DNA of 64,000 nt from Synaphobranchus kaupii. Taxonomy: Eukaryota; Chordata; Actinopteri; Anguilliformes; Synaphobranchidae. The notes beneath the pieces were generated by a model. The model saw only the letters and a program-made list of their open reading frames with translations. It did no database searches and was not told where the DNA came from. The DNA is taken from NCBI GenBank assembly GCA_029718625.1, contig CM056376.1, forward strand, positions 90,029,675 through 90,093,674, given 5' to 3'. This document shows positions 13,076-25,698 of the stretch, one piece after another. Numbering within the stretch: the first letter of the stretch is position 1; the number at the start of each line of letters is the position of its first letter. Position numbers and translations under genes: made by a program.

Positions 13076-13938
13076 TTGGCTGCTATTGGTAGAATGCTAT
13101 CACGCTCCCTCACTGGACAGAGTCATTTGCTGGCATGCTCCTGCCAGTCGTAGCCCAGAAAAATGTAAAATCTTCAGAAATGGATTGAAAAATTCATAGA
13201 AAATCAAACCTGGAATATCTTGGATATGTCAGGGCTCGAGTCCCCGTAGGCTATTGAAGTTGTACTGTGGAATATTTATCGCAGCCAAGAATGGAAATAA
13301 CCCACGGGAAAAGAATATCCCTGTTCGAGTAGTCATGGTTTTATTGTTTTTGAATTTAATGTTCAAGTATGAAGAGACAGGAGACCGTAGAAAATCATGC
13401 ATCCCTTGCATACTCTTGAAAATATAATTTTTCCCCCGTTCTTGACGTATATTGGTTTGTACAATAATTGACTAATCCCATCCCCGGGGATCAGGTGCAG
13501 ATTGATCGATGAAATTTTGAGTCACTCTGCTTGGCTTAGTGCCCGGGCTTCAATGATAAGAACAGTAATTTCTCTTCTCTCACTCAGTTCTAAATAGACT
13601 CCACACTCTCTGCTTCCACTGTTATAATATTTGGTTGGTTTTCAGTAAATGGGGGGGGAAAGCAAAAATTATAATTAAAAAAAAATTTCATGCCTGAAGC
13701 TAAACACGCAATCACAAAAAAAAACCTAAAAAAAAAACTAATAATATCTCAGCTCAGTTTAACATTTCTCTGTGAAAAATGAGAACGAGGCAGTGTGTGC
13801 TCTGGGAAACCTTTACTAATTCAGCTTTCCAAAATATCTGCCATGTTAAAGTGGTAGTTTAGTTTTCCAGGCGTTTTCATACTGAAATTGATATTCACTT
13901 CTTAAACCCCAATATTGTTTGTTGTACACGAAACTACC

Positions 13939-14636
13939 TGTCAGGTTTTAGGTTAGAAAATAGAGAACCAAACGCGACAGATAAGGATTCAGAAAGCGTA
14001 TCTAAAAGACACGCCACAGAAGCGGAATTAAACCGCACGAGGGGAAGAAAGGGAAACTGAAAAGCGGGAGCAAAACTTCCCCAGCTCAAGGCTAACACAA
14101 AACAACCTCAAAACGGAGGCGAGAATTCGCTAAAACAGCGAGAAACAAACAAAAAGAAAGAACCTCACGCACTAATTGATCTGCGTATATCAGAGGTCGA
14201 GAAAACTGAAAAGAAACGAACAAAATAGCAAGCCTGTAACTACAGCTCAGTCGGCTAAGGAGCTGAACAAAGAATAAACAGGCTGCAGGCAAAAAAGAAT
14301 AGAGGACGATAGGACAGAAAACCAGAAATTCTAATCCTATAATTTATACAAATAGCTGTGTCTCTGTATAACACCAAACAGAGATACAGAAGCTAAAGAC
14401 TTATACCTATACCAATACCGGCTTTCTAGTAATAACTCCACAACAATCTAGAAGCACCAGAAAGCGGAAGTTAAGCTCTATTTATAGCCGACGGAAACCA
14501 AACACAGGTGTCGGAGATAATGACCCGGAGAGATCCAAACACCGGAACGGAGGAAGAAAAAATCAGATAGAGCTTCAGACGACGCCAAACGGAAAACCAT
14601 GGTAGAAACAAAAGGAGACAGCCACTAACCATGACA
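13939..14636 (-). mobile_element. LTR of a retrotransposon, minus strand
   Basis: Read on the minus strand the unit starts TGTCATGGTTAG and ends CCTGACA (TG...CA termini, short TGTCA/TGACA inverted ends) and is 698 bp long. A TATA box (TATAAATAG on the minus strand) lies at 14478-14486. A purine-only stretch abuts its upstream end (see the next feature), as expected for a 3' LTR. No gag or pol reading frame is present, so this is a truncated 3' LTR. The Ty3/Gypsy type is a guess. It is antisense to the host gene. Confidence 0.7.
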
Positions 14637-14657
14637 CTACCCCTCTCTTCTCCCACC
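14637..14657 (-). other. Polypurine tract next to the LTR
   Basis: On the minus strand this reads GGTGGGAGAAGAGAGGGGTAG and is immediately followed by the TGTCATGG start of the LTR. That is the position and composition of a plus-strand primer tract just upstream of a 3' LTR. Confidence 0.65.
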
Positions 14658-14691
14658 AGCAAGGGTTGCGGAAATATTGTTACCATAGATA

Positions 14692-14900
14692 TAGAATAGA
14701 ATAGAATAGAATAACTTTTATTTTCCTGTTAGGGAACTTCAGTTGTAACCCCAGCAACAACAAAAAAGACATAGACAGTGGGGCAGACCCATAACACACA
14801 AACAAACACATCAAACAAAGACATTCAACAGAATCATTGCATCAATCAAGTGAATCAAGTGAATTAATGTGAAATACAGCCATGATTAAAAATAGCCCCC
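14692..14900 (-). mobile_element. LINE-like 3' end with pentanucleotide tail
   Basis: On the minus strand an AATAAA signal is followed by GTTATTCTATTCTATTCTAT, a (TTCTA)n tail at 14692-14712. From memory Rex1/L2-type fish LINEs end this way. The inner boundary is uncertain and no reverse-transcriptase reading frame is seen. Confidence 0.45.
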
Positions 14901-17900
14901 GCTGTCCCGACATGTCCAGTGTCATTAAGCAGTCCAACACACAAACTCCGCTCCATGACTTTCCTCCATACGTGCAGTGTTGCGGTCTCTGTACACTGTC
15001 GAAACGGAGCACCGAACTGCGTCAACCTTCCCAGTCGTTGCCTCACTCCTCCCCCGAATTATCTTCTCCTTCCCTTCCCTGGTTGCCTTTTGAAGATTGC
15101 CTGCACTCCCGGATCAGTCCCGACATCTTCAAGTCCGGTGAAGAGCGATGCGAAGATTATGGAATTATGGATTATGGATAATGGATAATGGATATGGGAA
15201 GATTAGTTATCTCAGATCCCTCCCACTTTAAATTTAGCGATTGTGTGAGCGGCGCCATTTCTCACAGAAGTGTAGTCAACTTTTCTTCTTCTTTGAGGTT
15301 GCAGAGTATCACCAATCCAACATAATTGATCTATCGCCATCTGCAGTGCAAAGTTGTCAGTGCATGTGTTTCTAGAAGTGAGACATAAAAATCCACCACC
15401 ATTCACTTGATTAATTTTGTGAGATAATAGTTCTTTAAACACCTTCTAATTTTGTGTTTCTCGCATTTTTGCACTGTTGATTCACATTGATGGCTCCGTG
15501 GGTAACGGACGTGAAGTTGAGCCATGGTTCTTCCACCTGCATTACTGTTCTCTCCTTTTTGCACTGGGTGGCAGTATTCAAAACGGCAAGCATGTCACAA
15601 ACCCCATCCAGGTTTGAAGGCCATTCTCAGAACTTCCAGGTCAGAGGTCATTCTCTGATCATTGGTTGACATATTGGAAGACACACCCAATTGACTACAT
15701 CTCAAAGCTGTAGTTATCACAGCATGCTGACTCAGTAGCACCCTCTAGGGAACTCTATGATTGTTACCCACTTGTGTTGTAGTCTTGTATCGTTGATTTG
15801 AGCTTGAGCCATCTGTGTTGCAAATTCATTTCTACTTGGGCGATAGCTAATAATGTTTGAGGTGAGCAGTCTAGTTTACAGAGAGCGCCTTTCTACTCTC
15901 TAGCTGGAAATGAGCTACACAAAATGGACATACTTGACCACGCCCTAATTCCTGCCAAAATACAAGTTTGATACTTCTCTGCACTTCCTTGTCAGGGAAG
16001 GATGTAGTTCATATGTGCTACAGGCAGGGGGCGCTGTTTTTCATCCTATAACTCATGTCAGCTCACTGTTTGGCTCAACAGTCAATTCACGTGCGCACCA
16101 ATGCCCTGCACAAATATGTGTTGTGTGATATTGGTGTATCAGTTGTACTTTGGTCTGTCCTCTTCCCAGCCGTTGGTGTAGAGATGGATTCTCTCTCCTC
16201 TGAAAGGCCTGTCCGCACCATTCGGGCAATGCTATTGAAATTCTGCAGCCGTCCCAGAATCCCAGCGTGTGAAACCAATCTGTCAGAGGTGCCGAGAACC
16301 ACGGGACCCCGGTGCATGTTATTCCTCCACGCTCCTGAAGGACTCTGGGTATCTGAGTGCTTGCGTGACCTTTAAATCTGTCCCGTGTCAAGAAAGATCC
16401 CATTCCGATAGGCATCACAGAAAATGTTTCTTTTTTCACACGGGTCACGTTTGCATTTGGTAAACCGCTCGCCACAAAATAAAAATAAAAACACCCTGTA
16501 GGAGTGTTTCTTTTGACCTTCGCTGCTCAAAACTGCTCCTCTGTCCTTCAATTTATTATTTCCAGGGGGAGGTTCGCCCGTCACACAGAAGGGAACAGCG
16601 CGTATTTCTCCACTTTTTGTTCATAAATATCAGCACGCTCGCGGTTTAGTGAGCGAGAGAGTAATAAGCCTGCTGGTTTTCTTCTCGGTCATTAGAAAAT
16701 CCTTCTTGGGTGATTAAACTGCAGCGATTCCTTGCGTCTTTAACCCCCTCAGTTTGTCTCTCCCACTGTTGTGTTTTTTACAGCAGGTTGTCACCGAATG
16801 CGTTTTCATAGCCTGACGGCAGGGCCGGCTCTAGTCATTCAACGTGGAATTCAGCGGGGAATACCGAGTGTTTACCGTGTAATGAAGTGGTTCCTGGTGG
16901 CGGGAGAGGCTTTTCTCCACTAATAAGCCTTAATAAGCGTGGCCCGCTCGCTCGCTGCCACCGCCGTAGCTGGAGGCAGGGAATTTTCAGGCCGAGTTTG
17001 TATCGATGAGCGGAATCCAGATGCGAGGTGAAGGCTCCATTAATGAAGCCGGATTAGAAGGAGCGGGGTGGGGGAGTCTGTGGAGGAGGCCGCTCCGGTG
17101 ATGTCACCGCCGCCTCCGTGGTAGGCGGATGGGGGGCGCGGCTTTCAGGCCTCAGGTGAGTCACAGGGGGCTGTACGGGGGCTCCCCTCTGTTAGCCCAC
17201 TAGGAGCCCTGGGGCCCTAACTGTCCCACAGTGAGATGGGAACCGTGATGGATGGTGAGGCCAGGTTCCAGTTCCTAATGGAGGATGTGGCCAGATAGTC
17301 ATCACTTATCTCTCCAAGCCACCCCCCCCCGCCCCCCCCGCCACACACACTTGGCCATCGACCAGAAGCCTGAGACCGGCTCATGCAAGTTGATGCCCCC
17401 CTACGGTAACCTCGTCTGTCATCACCACACATACACGGCCGCAGTCAGAGCTTTCAGCCAGGGTTGGCTGACGGTTGTGCGGCATTGGGGGGGCTGGGTG
17501 GGGGTGTAGAGCTGGTAGGGAGCACATTCAAGCTGCAGGATGCACCCCCCCCCCATCCACCCCGTCCACCCAAGCCTGCTGACTTCACACAACCTGCATA
17601 CATCCACGCAGGAACCCTCTCAAACGCTGTGCTAAGTAGAAATCATTTTTGTTTGTCAGTTTGTTCGCAAGAAAGAAATAAAGATTTAATTTACTCCGAA
17701 AATTGATTCTCCAAGCTGTTTATCTATTAATTTTTTTTTCCTCCACCTCAGAAGCATAAAAACGATGGCGTTTTATTGCAGTTCAGTGTCTATTAGGGAA
17801 AGCGGGAGGCGTCCGCGAGAGATTAGCCGCGCCTGGAGAAACGGCCCCCAATTTTGGACGTGCTGGCACGCTCTGGCACTGCCTTTGTGCGATTCCCTCC

Positions 17901-18840
17901 CTTTTTCTCTCTTCTCTTTCTTCTCTTTTCCATTCCCAGGCTTTCGTAGCCAATGTCGTATCACCGCCGGCTCCTGCTCTGTCGCGTCAGACAGTTACAG
18001 TCCAATAAAAAGCTGATGAAGTGTAGAATTTTCCCCGGCTCTGGCCTCTGGGAGCGCCCTGGCGTCGGCTCTCAATTAACCTTGAGCGAAGAAAGTTTTA
18101 TACGTTTTCATTATGCAAAGTGGCTGCACCTTGGAGGAGGTGATGAAACGCACGCACTCCTGCCGAAAGCAATATCTCTGCAAAACATCCCATTCCTGAA
18201 ATAATGACTGAATTTTAATAGGTCACATAAGTGTGTGTTTTTTTTTCTTTTGTTACAAATGGGACAACTTGGAATCTAGCGTAAAATATATATGACTAGA
18301 ACGATAGCGAAAGTGGCCGTGCGTGGAATCATAGTGCGGGAGACGGTACCGGACTCTCGCTTCTATCTCTGGCCTGAAGGAAGCTCCAAACCAGTTAGAG
18401 CACAGATGACTGAACATTTGAGCTTTTCTCAACAGTGCATTGCTTGTTTGTTGCGCTTTCCCTCCTTGTGACAAAACACCGGGGCTTGCGACCTCGAACA
18501 GGCCGCGGCCATTAACAAGTAACCGTATACGTCAAATCTCCTGAGCGGCATTTGACCTCGGAGATGCATTAAATCCAGTACGGCTTCGCCTAAGATAGAC
18601 CTTGCAGTTACTTGACTCCGGGTGACACTAGAGCGAGCTTTTGTAAAAATCCTGAACGAAAAGATGGCCTTTTTTCGCTGGCGTGCTTAACCCTGTGGTC
18701 GATGAATGAGGAACAGAAATACAATGAGCACTGAATGCATTGCATTTTCCCATTAAAAGGCATGCAGCATTAAAAGAGTTCAATCAATAAAGCAGTAAAG
18801 AGTGAGAGGCTATTATATGTCATGGATACAGGGAAATCTG

Positions 18841-18900
18841 TATGCACTTATTGTATGTCGCTTTGGATAAAAGCGTCTGCTAAATGACTGTAATGTAAAT
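18841..18900 (+). mobile_element. SINE/LINE tail, common fish type
   Basis: It carries TCGCTTTGGATAAAAGCGTC followed by TGCTAAATGACTGTAATGTAA, the tail shared by many tRNA-derived SINEs and L2-like LINEs in fishes. The SINE head is not recognisable upstream. Confidence 0.75.
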
Positions 18901-19421
18901 AAAACATTTTTGAATATCTCTCAATGGGCCTTTCAATGGCCATTTTTTACCCAAAAGCATTCTATGAGATGAAACAGACCAAATGGATGCAGGAGTCTGG
19001 CTGTGAGTTTCAGTTGTATCCATGCTAAATACGTCTGTAGCATTCCAGCAGTCTCAGCCACGCCTACCGGTGGAGAAAGCACACGCACTTGGGTTGTGTT
19101 AACTAATTAGCCCGGGTGCTTAAAGGTGAGCCCCTCTCCTCGGTACAGGCTGAGACTGGGGGCACACGCCGAGAGAAAGCGAGTTTGGGTGTACGTGAGA
19201 GAAATGACAAAATTAAGCTAACCTTGCTGGTCGAGCTGAAAAGCTGTCGGGGCGGCGAAGCGGCCAGCTGAAATGCTGTCGCTGTCGCAGACTTTGGTTT
19301 GTTTCGGTTGTTATTTTAGTTTGTTGTTTTGCCCCAGTACCTGTGAGGGGGTAAGGTGAAGATGTTTGTTTATTTGTTATCGTATCGTGTCTACGTGGGT
19401 GCGCTTTCTCTCTCTCTCTCT

Positions 19422-19478
19422 CTCCATGGGGCAACCACGCTAAAAAACCTCTCCACGGGGCAACCACCCTAAAAACCC
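19422..19478. repeat. 29-bp imperfect tandem duplication
   Basis: A unit CTCCAYGGGGCAACCACSCT plus an A-rich end occurs at 19422 and again at 19451, directly after a TC microsatellite (19406-19424). Confidence 0.85.
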
Positions 19479-20100
19479 AGAACTGCAGTATCTCCCTCCA
19501 AGGGTGTCACGCAGCATGTGACAACATCCTGCATAACATGCATATCACCATATACAGTAACCATAACCATGTTATGTACAATAACCATGTACAGTCTAGT
19601 AGAAGGGACTGTATTTAGTGATTCACGGTACCATGTCTTAATTTTTTGCCTTTGTTGCTGGCCAAGTGGGTGGGTGGGGGGGCGTGGTCAGTTAGCAATT
19701 AGCACTTTTACAATATTGTGTGCTTGGAAATTGTGGTGTGTATGTTGTGGTGTGTTGTGATGAACTAATTCAACGATAGAAACAGTTTTGCCTCATTCCT
19801 CAAATTGTGTTGATGTGGAAATGTGCGTTGAAGCGATGGTGATGTTTCTAGCAATAAATTCACTTTTTTTTTTTAACGACGTTGTTTATTGGCTTGGACT
19901 CGTTACTCTGGGTGAGTTACATAGTCCAAATAGTATTCATTTGCACAGCTGGATGTTTACTTGAAGGGAACCTCTGCTGAAAAAACACAAACTTAAAATG
20001 CGTGCTACAAAGGCAAGTGCAAACACATTAATGCAAATCTTTGTTGTTAGCCTGGTCTGGCGCTACTGCCCATGTTAATCAGAGGTAAGTGCACTTCCGT

Positions 20101-20160
20101 GTCTCCTGTAAATAGCTCAGGGTAAGAAAGCGTGCCAAATGAGTGTAATGTAATGTAATA
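20101..20160 (+). mobile_element. Degenerate SINE/LINE tail
   Basis: AATAGCTCAGGGTAAGAAAG then CGTGCCAAATGAGTGTAATG TAATG repeats resembles a mutated copy of the tail at 18841. Confidence 0.5.
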
Positions 20161-22930
20161 TAAATCTGCGACTGTTAACACACTACGCCTCTATAGGTAC
20201 AGAGTCAAACAGTCAACATTCGAGCCAGAGCCAGACAGCAATCCCAGAGTGCATTGCTCCATTGTGTTGGTACACAAAGGCTTCTGCATTTTAAAACATG
20301 AATAACCAAAAAAAAAAAAAGTAAGCAATTTTTATACAGGAAACAAATGAGAGCGATTCTTAATGGAATGAGTTTTTTTCTTGTGGAGGTTCAGTTCCGG
20401 CAGATCAACTTAAGCAGATTTGGTTCAGCAGCTCAACACTGCAGAGATTTGAATCTGAACCAATCAGGTTCTCACCTCCGTTTATCCAGCACTGCCCCAG
20501 TGCTCTCAGTGTGTGAAGTATCACTGTGTGGAGTATTTGGGATGGACAGGAAATTACTACTAACTAAATTAAATTACTTACTAACTAATGTTCTGCCATG
20601 CTGGACACTGGTCCCTGTCCGGCCCAGAGCCAATCAGGTGTTACTGCGCGAGCGAAAGTTCTGGTCAGATGACACTCTGGGGGGACAGTCCTCTGTGCTC
20701 CCAACAAAGGCTGCCGCGACTGTTCCCGTGGCGTAGGGGGCGACGTTTTATTATGCTGAAGGGCAAATCCGCACAGGCGATTAAACAATGTTTCCCATTT
20801 AGTTAATATTGATGGTGCGAGGCTTTGACAAATGGCCTACCTCCTCGCAACAGCTGGGAGAGGGAATTGATGAAAAGCCGTGCCTTGTTTAGGATTTTAA
20901 ACATTATTTAGACTCGAACGGCGGTCTGCTGCTGTGTTTGTGTGTGAGTGTGTGTGTGTCTGTCTGTGTATGTGTGTGTGTATGTTTGTGCGTGTCTGTG
21001 TGTGCGTGCGTTGCGCTCGCGTGTCCGCTCCCTACCCAGACGGAACATCCATTACCGTACCCGCTTTTGTCTTTTCCGCGTTTGCACCTGTTCTAAGCCA
21101 TTCCGCGTTTTGTCCTCCCCAACCCCAGCAAATGAAGTAAAAGCGCGCTTCCTCTGCGTAGGCTGCCTCTGTTCGTCGCGGTGCCGCGACGCCCGCGTTA
21201 TGTGGTGAGTTATGTTATCCGCGGCGTATTGATTTCTTCTTCCGAACGCGAAAGAGGACGGCGCCGTTTCTGTTGCCGTCCGCTGCGTTCGGCTTATAGA
21301 GCGATTCCGCCGGAGATTCGGACCCGTCGCCCCCTCCCGCCGCCATTTGAAAACGGGCCGAAATTTACAGTAAGACAAGCCGGGTGGCGGCAACCCGCTT
21401 CGCTGACGGGGGGGAACTTAATCGGACTTGTATCTCCGAATGGCAGACAGTCCCTATGGAAATGTAAACTGCATTCAGACAAATGCAATCTTGAAATGCA
21501 GAAATGGGTTTACCGCACTGGCGGGAGGGAGGCAGAGAGAGAGAGAGAGAGAGAGAGAGCGTGAGCGAAAAGGGAGAACGGAGGAGACGTTTTACGCATG
21601 GGCCGCATTCTCCATTAAAAATCAGCCCTCGCTGAGGCAATCTGTCTTCTTTAGATAAGTGCCAAAGCTGTCTGTTTCAGTGCTTCAAAAGGCATCCGCC
21701 AACTTTAGGTGTTCGGAGGGAAGGGCTGACTCCGTATCTCTGCTCATTTGCGGGTTTTTTGATCGACATTAAGTCTCGTTTGAGGCCGGTATCATTTTCC
21801 AAGAACCTCCCGTACTTATTGGTTAGCATGAAACATGCATGTGGCCCAATGGCAGGTTAATTTGAAATGAGCCTGCCACATGGTGCATTTGGGCAGTGTG
21901 GGGGGGGGGCATTTCATCTTGTGAGCTATACTTCATTCATATACAGTATATCTTTAATAATAATGTAGCCCCACCCCTTGTTCTGAGCATTGGCCTGATT
22001 CCGATATCCACGAAACCACAAGGTGCATTATCAATTAGGTTTAATCTCACTGACATCTGCTAATCGCCCTTATTTCTGCTGTAAAGGGGACAGCGTGGCT
22101 CACATACATCTTGTTGTAAAAGCTGTCTAGGAGAGGAAGTAAAAAATGGGCACACGGGTTGAGGGTTTGGGTGATTAATGGATTTCTGCGCCTGTAAATT
22201 TCCCTGCAATCAATTATTTTATCATGAGACTTTCTTTTTCTGGTACGGACATCTGCTGCGCACTGCCAAGGAAGCCATTAAAGAGCCTTTCATTTTTTTT
22301 TTTTTCATTTTAACCAATGACAGGAGTTGATTCACTTGGCAGAACTTTGTAGCCGTTGGGGACTGAGGCGAATGATCACCGGAGGGCGGCCGAAATCTCC
22401 CCGCTGCTTTAGTCCTTGCCCCGGAACCAGGAAATGGGTGTTTTCGGAGCCTGCGAGAATTTACGGGGCTGTAGAGGTGTCTCTGGTTGGCCGGTCCGGT
22501 CCGGGGCGGACGGCACTGAAACCCCCCCCCCCCCCCCGGCCTCGCGAAGTGCCGCTCCCACGCTAGCGCTCACGGCTCTCTCTTCTTCGTCCCACGCGCC
22601 CTCACCTGGCCGAACACCGCTTCCTCTTCGTCTGTGGCGTGGGCGCACGGACAATGCAGCGCAACACAATGCCAGTTCTCGGCTTTTAAAACGCGTTATT
22701 AAGCCTCCGTTTAGCGCGGGAAGGTCAGCTCGCAACTCATTTCTGTTTCCCGCTGCCAAGTGGGCAAGACGAGCAGGGCAGGAAATAAAGGAGTCTTTAT
22801 TGAGGTTGTGGCCCGGGTGCCATGGTCAGCTCTCTTAGTCTTGGGGATCAAAGCCACCCACGTGCGGGACGAGTCATGGGGGCTCTTGGTAACACAAGGG
22901 CCGAAATGGTGCCGTTTCTGCACCGGGCCG

Positions 22931-22965
<35 letters not shown>
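22931..22965. repeat. Poly-C run, 35 bases
   Basis: An uninterrupted run of 35 C. Similar runs occur at 23258-23279 (22 C), 28186-28204 (19 C) and 35753-35784 (32 C). Lengths in such runs are prone to sequencing error. Confidence 0.95.
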
Positions 22966-22966
<1 letters not shown>

Positions 22967-23257
22967 AGCCTGACGGACAAGTGCGGTCTACTGGCTCACC
23001 AACACAGGCTCACCTCCACATGACCGCGCACATCAATTTGTGAGGCGCCGTTTCATCGAGCTCCTGGAAAGAGGCTCTTTGATCCGGTTAACAGGGGGAG
23101 GAGACCCGAGCTCCGTTCGAAAACGCGTAAGGCCGGCCGGTCTTGGCCCGGCGCTTCCCAGGCTTCACAGGCTAAACCGGATAAAAACACTGCTCGTATT
23201 CAAATTGCGTTTGAAGCGGTGCCTAGCGTAACAGCTCCTGCGTGTCTGGTGTTTTTG

Positions 23258-23279
23258 CCCCCCCCCCCCCCCCCCCCCC
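23258..23279 (+). repeat. Poly-C run serving as polypyrimidine tract
   Basis: Twenty-two consecutive C followed by GTTACAG, the acceptor of the exon at 23287. There is no other pyrimidine tract between this run and the AG. Confidence 0.9.
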
Positions 23280-23286
23280 GTTACAG

Positions 23287-23415
23287 GGCTACCTCCCGGC
23301 AAACACGGAAAGGAGAGAGAGCACGCTCCAGCGGAAGCGCCAGGAGTACTTCGGCTTCATCCAGCAGTATTACGACTCGCGGAACGACGAGCACCACCAG
23401 GACACCTACAGACAG
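23287..23415 (+). CDS. tbc1d22b: tbc1d22b exon: GYLPANTERR...QDTYRQ
   Basis: A 129-nt, 43-codon, phase 0-0 exon between GTTACAG and CAG|GTACTG. It starts GYLPANTERRESTLQRKR, continues with EYFGFIQQYYDSRNDEHHQ and ends DTYRQ. The first G completes motif A of the TBC domain, and DTYRQ leads straight into the arginine-finger exon. NTERR, QRKR and EYFGFI.QYYDSRN.EHH match TBC1D22B more closely than the TBC1D22A residues I recall (NVDRR, QRKQ, DEVHQ). The donor GTACTG is weak (no GURAGU match), which is interesting because it is the donor that must choose between the two following alternative exons. The acceptor's pyrimidine tract is a 22-C run. Confidence 0.97.
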
Positions 23416-23672
23416 GTACTGCATCCGGACACGGCCTCTGCATGCGGCCAGCACGCCGCCTGGCCATAGTTACAGCGTCAGAGCAGAGTCACCGCTTCTC
23501 CTGAATAACACATTTCATACGGTCAGTCAGTCTGGGACAGAGGGACCCACTCCTAGGACACTTGGTGGTCCCCTGTGGTCTGCTGACACTGATAGATGTA
23601 TCTAACAGACCGGTCTACCCGTCCTGAGAGCGGACCCTCTGCAGTGAGCGATGGCCTGGCAATTCAGGCTAA

Positions 23673-23984
23673 CAGAGAGCGAGTGTGTGAAAGGGAAAGA
23701 GAGAGAGAGTGTGTCTATCTGTGTATGTGCGTGTGTGTGTGTTTGTTAGAGAGTGAGAAAGAGCATAAGTGTGTGTGCGTGCGTGCGTGCGTGCGTGTGT
23801 GTGTGTGAGAGAGAGAGAGAATGGGGGGAAAAAGAGAAGGTGGGAGAGAGAGTGTGAGTGAGAGTGTATATGTGTGTGAGAGCATGAAAGTGAGGAGTGT
23901 GAGAGACATAGAGCGATGGAGAAATTGTATGTGTGTGGGAGTGAAAGAGTGTGTGTTGTGAGAGAGAGAGAGAGAGAGAGAAAA
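23673..23984. repeat. Compound GT/GA microsatellite
   Basis: Alternating blocks of GAGA, GTGT and GCGT repeats over about 310 bp. Confidence 0.95.
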
Positions 23985-25035
23985 TGGTGGGAAGGTGGCA
24001 CCTTTGCAAATGAGATTCATTTCGGGGAAAAAAATAAAAATAAAATTAAAAATGAAGGGTGGCCTAAGCCCCAAAACTCCCTCCCCTCTGTGGCGTGCGA
24101 ATATCGCCGTCCTCTGGATCCCGCAGATTACGGGACTCGGGGATTGAGCCCTGAGACGGGATTACAGGTTATCTTGTGATAAGTGGTTCTGCCTGCCGCT
24201 CTCTCACGCGCACACAGGGATGTCTCCGGGAGAGGCGGAAATGCTCCGCTCAACATCTCCCTGTCAATCGGCAAATCCCCGCAGCACCGAGCAGCCAAAG
24301 CACATCCATTTGGCCCGTTATTAAATGTTAGAGGCCCTGGAGCTAGGCTACGCTCATAGGCAGATTTTGGGCTGCATACCAACGATGCACTTGAGGACAA
24401 AAAAAGGGGCGACACATAAAAATAGATTTTTAACAGACCCTGAGTTTGCTTTTATAAGGTTGCAATTTAAATAGTCAAAATTATTTCATGATTCTGTACC
24501 TTTAAGAGCACAACAGTAATTGTGATGGTGCCTTTTAACGCCGTGCGGAGATTTCCTTGCTGCCCGGAGGTGACAGAGCAGCGATAAGTCAGAGCTTGAG
24601 ATAAGTCTAATGTACTGCCTGTGCGAGCTCATTTATTTATTTTATTTGAGGAATGTGGACATTTCTCTTTGCTCCGTGCAAACAGTCCGCAGAAGTGAGA
24701 AGCTGAAGAGCTGTTAAGAAGGTTCAAGTTTCTCGATACGTCATAAATGAAGTTTGCGCGCCTTTTTGTGTTTTATCGGCTTTTGTTTGCATCGTCATTT
24801 TTGCTGTTTCTCGAGCCCGACGTGCATCCGTGGTTTCTGACTACCCCCACGGTCCCGGCCCTAATGAAATCTCACTCCATTCCTTGGCTGAATGTGAAAG
24901 TGGATGGGCTGCTGGCCACAGTGTGGCGAGAGCGTGTTTTTCCAGCAGGTGCCGTGTAGTGGCCACGCTCTGCGGCATCACGATGTTCAGAGCCCCCCCT
25001 TCCCTTCCCCTCCCCCACCGGTCCTGGACCAGTGC

Positions 25036-25698
25036 TTTCTCTCCCTCTCTCTTTCCCCTCTATCTCTATCTCTCCCCCCCTCTATCTCTATCTCTCCCTC
25101 TCTCCATCTCTCTTCCCCTCTCTCTCTCTCTCTCCCCCCTCTATCTCTATCTCTCCCTCTCTCCATCTCTCTCTTCCCCTCTCTCTCTCTCCCCCCCTCT
25201 ATCTCTATCTCTCCCTCTCTCCATCTCTCTTCCCCTCTCTCTCTCTCTCTCCCCCCTCTATCTCTATCTCTCCCTCTCTCCATGTCTCTTCCCCTCTCTC
25301 TCTCTCTCTCCCCCCTCTATCTCTATCCCTCCCTCTCTCCCTCTCTCTTCCCCTCTCTCTTCCCCTCTCTCTCTCTCTCCCCCCCTCTATCTCTATCCCT
25401 CCCTCTCTCCATCTCTCTTCCTCTCTCTCTCCCCTCTCCCGCCCGCCATCCCTTTATTCCTCTCTCTCTCCCCTCTCCTGCCTGCCCTCCCTCTCTCCCC
25501 CCCCCTCTATCTCACTCCCTCTCTTTTTCTCTCTCCATCTCTCTTCCTCTCTCTCTCCCCTCTCCCGCCCTCCCTCCCTCTCTTTCTCCCTCCCTCTTTC
25601 CCTCCCCTCTCTCCCACCCTCCCTCCCTCTCTCTCTCTCTCTCTCCCGCCCTCCCTCTCTTTCTCCCTCCCTCCCTCTTTCCCTCCCTCTCTCTCTGA
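25036..25698. repeat. Pyrimidine-rich minisatellite, 59-bp core unit
   Basis: Nearly pure C and T over about 660 bp. In the left part a unit beginning TCTATCTCTATC recurs at 25081, 25140, 25198, 25257, 25316 and 25386, giving a 58-59 bp period with one longer unit. The right part is less regular (CCCTCCCTCTCTTTCTC type). Such homopurine-homopyrimidine DNA can form triplexes. Confidence 0.92.

Larger units (their letters stand above)
11500..23286 (+). other. Intron, 11.8 kb
   Basis: No coding exon seen. It contains a CT repeat (11779-11799), a plus-strand LINE-like 3' end (about 12957-13075), a minus-strand LTR with a polypurine tract (13939-14657), a minus-strand LINE-like 3' end (14692-14900), a SINE/LINE tail (18841-18900) with a degenerate copy (20101-20160), a 29-bp tandem duplication (19422-19478), TG and GA microsatellites (20932-21020, 21534-21559), a GC-rich stretch (22380-22720), and C runs at 22522-22537, 22931-22965 and 23258-23279. 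I see nothing specific in 15200-18800 beyond ordinary intronic sequence. Confidence 0.8.
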
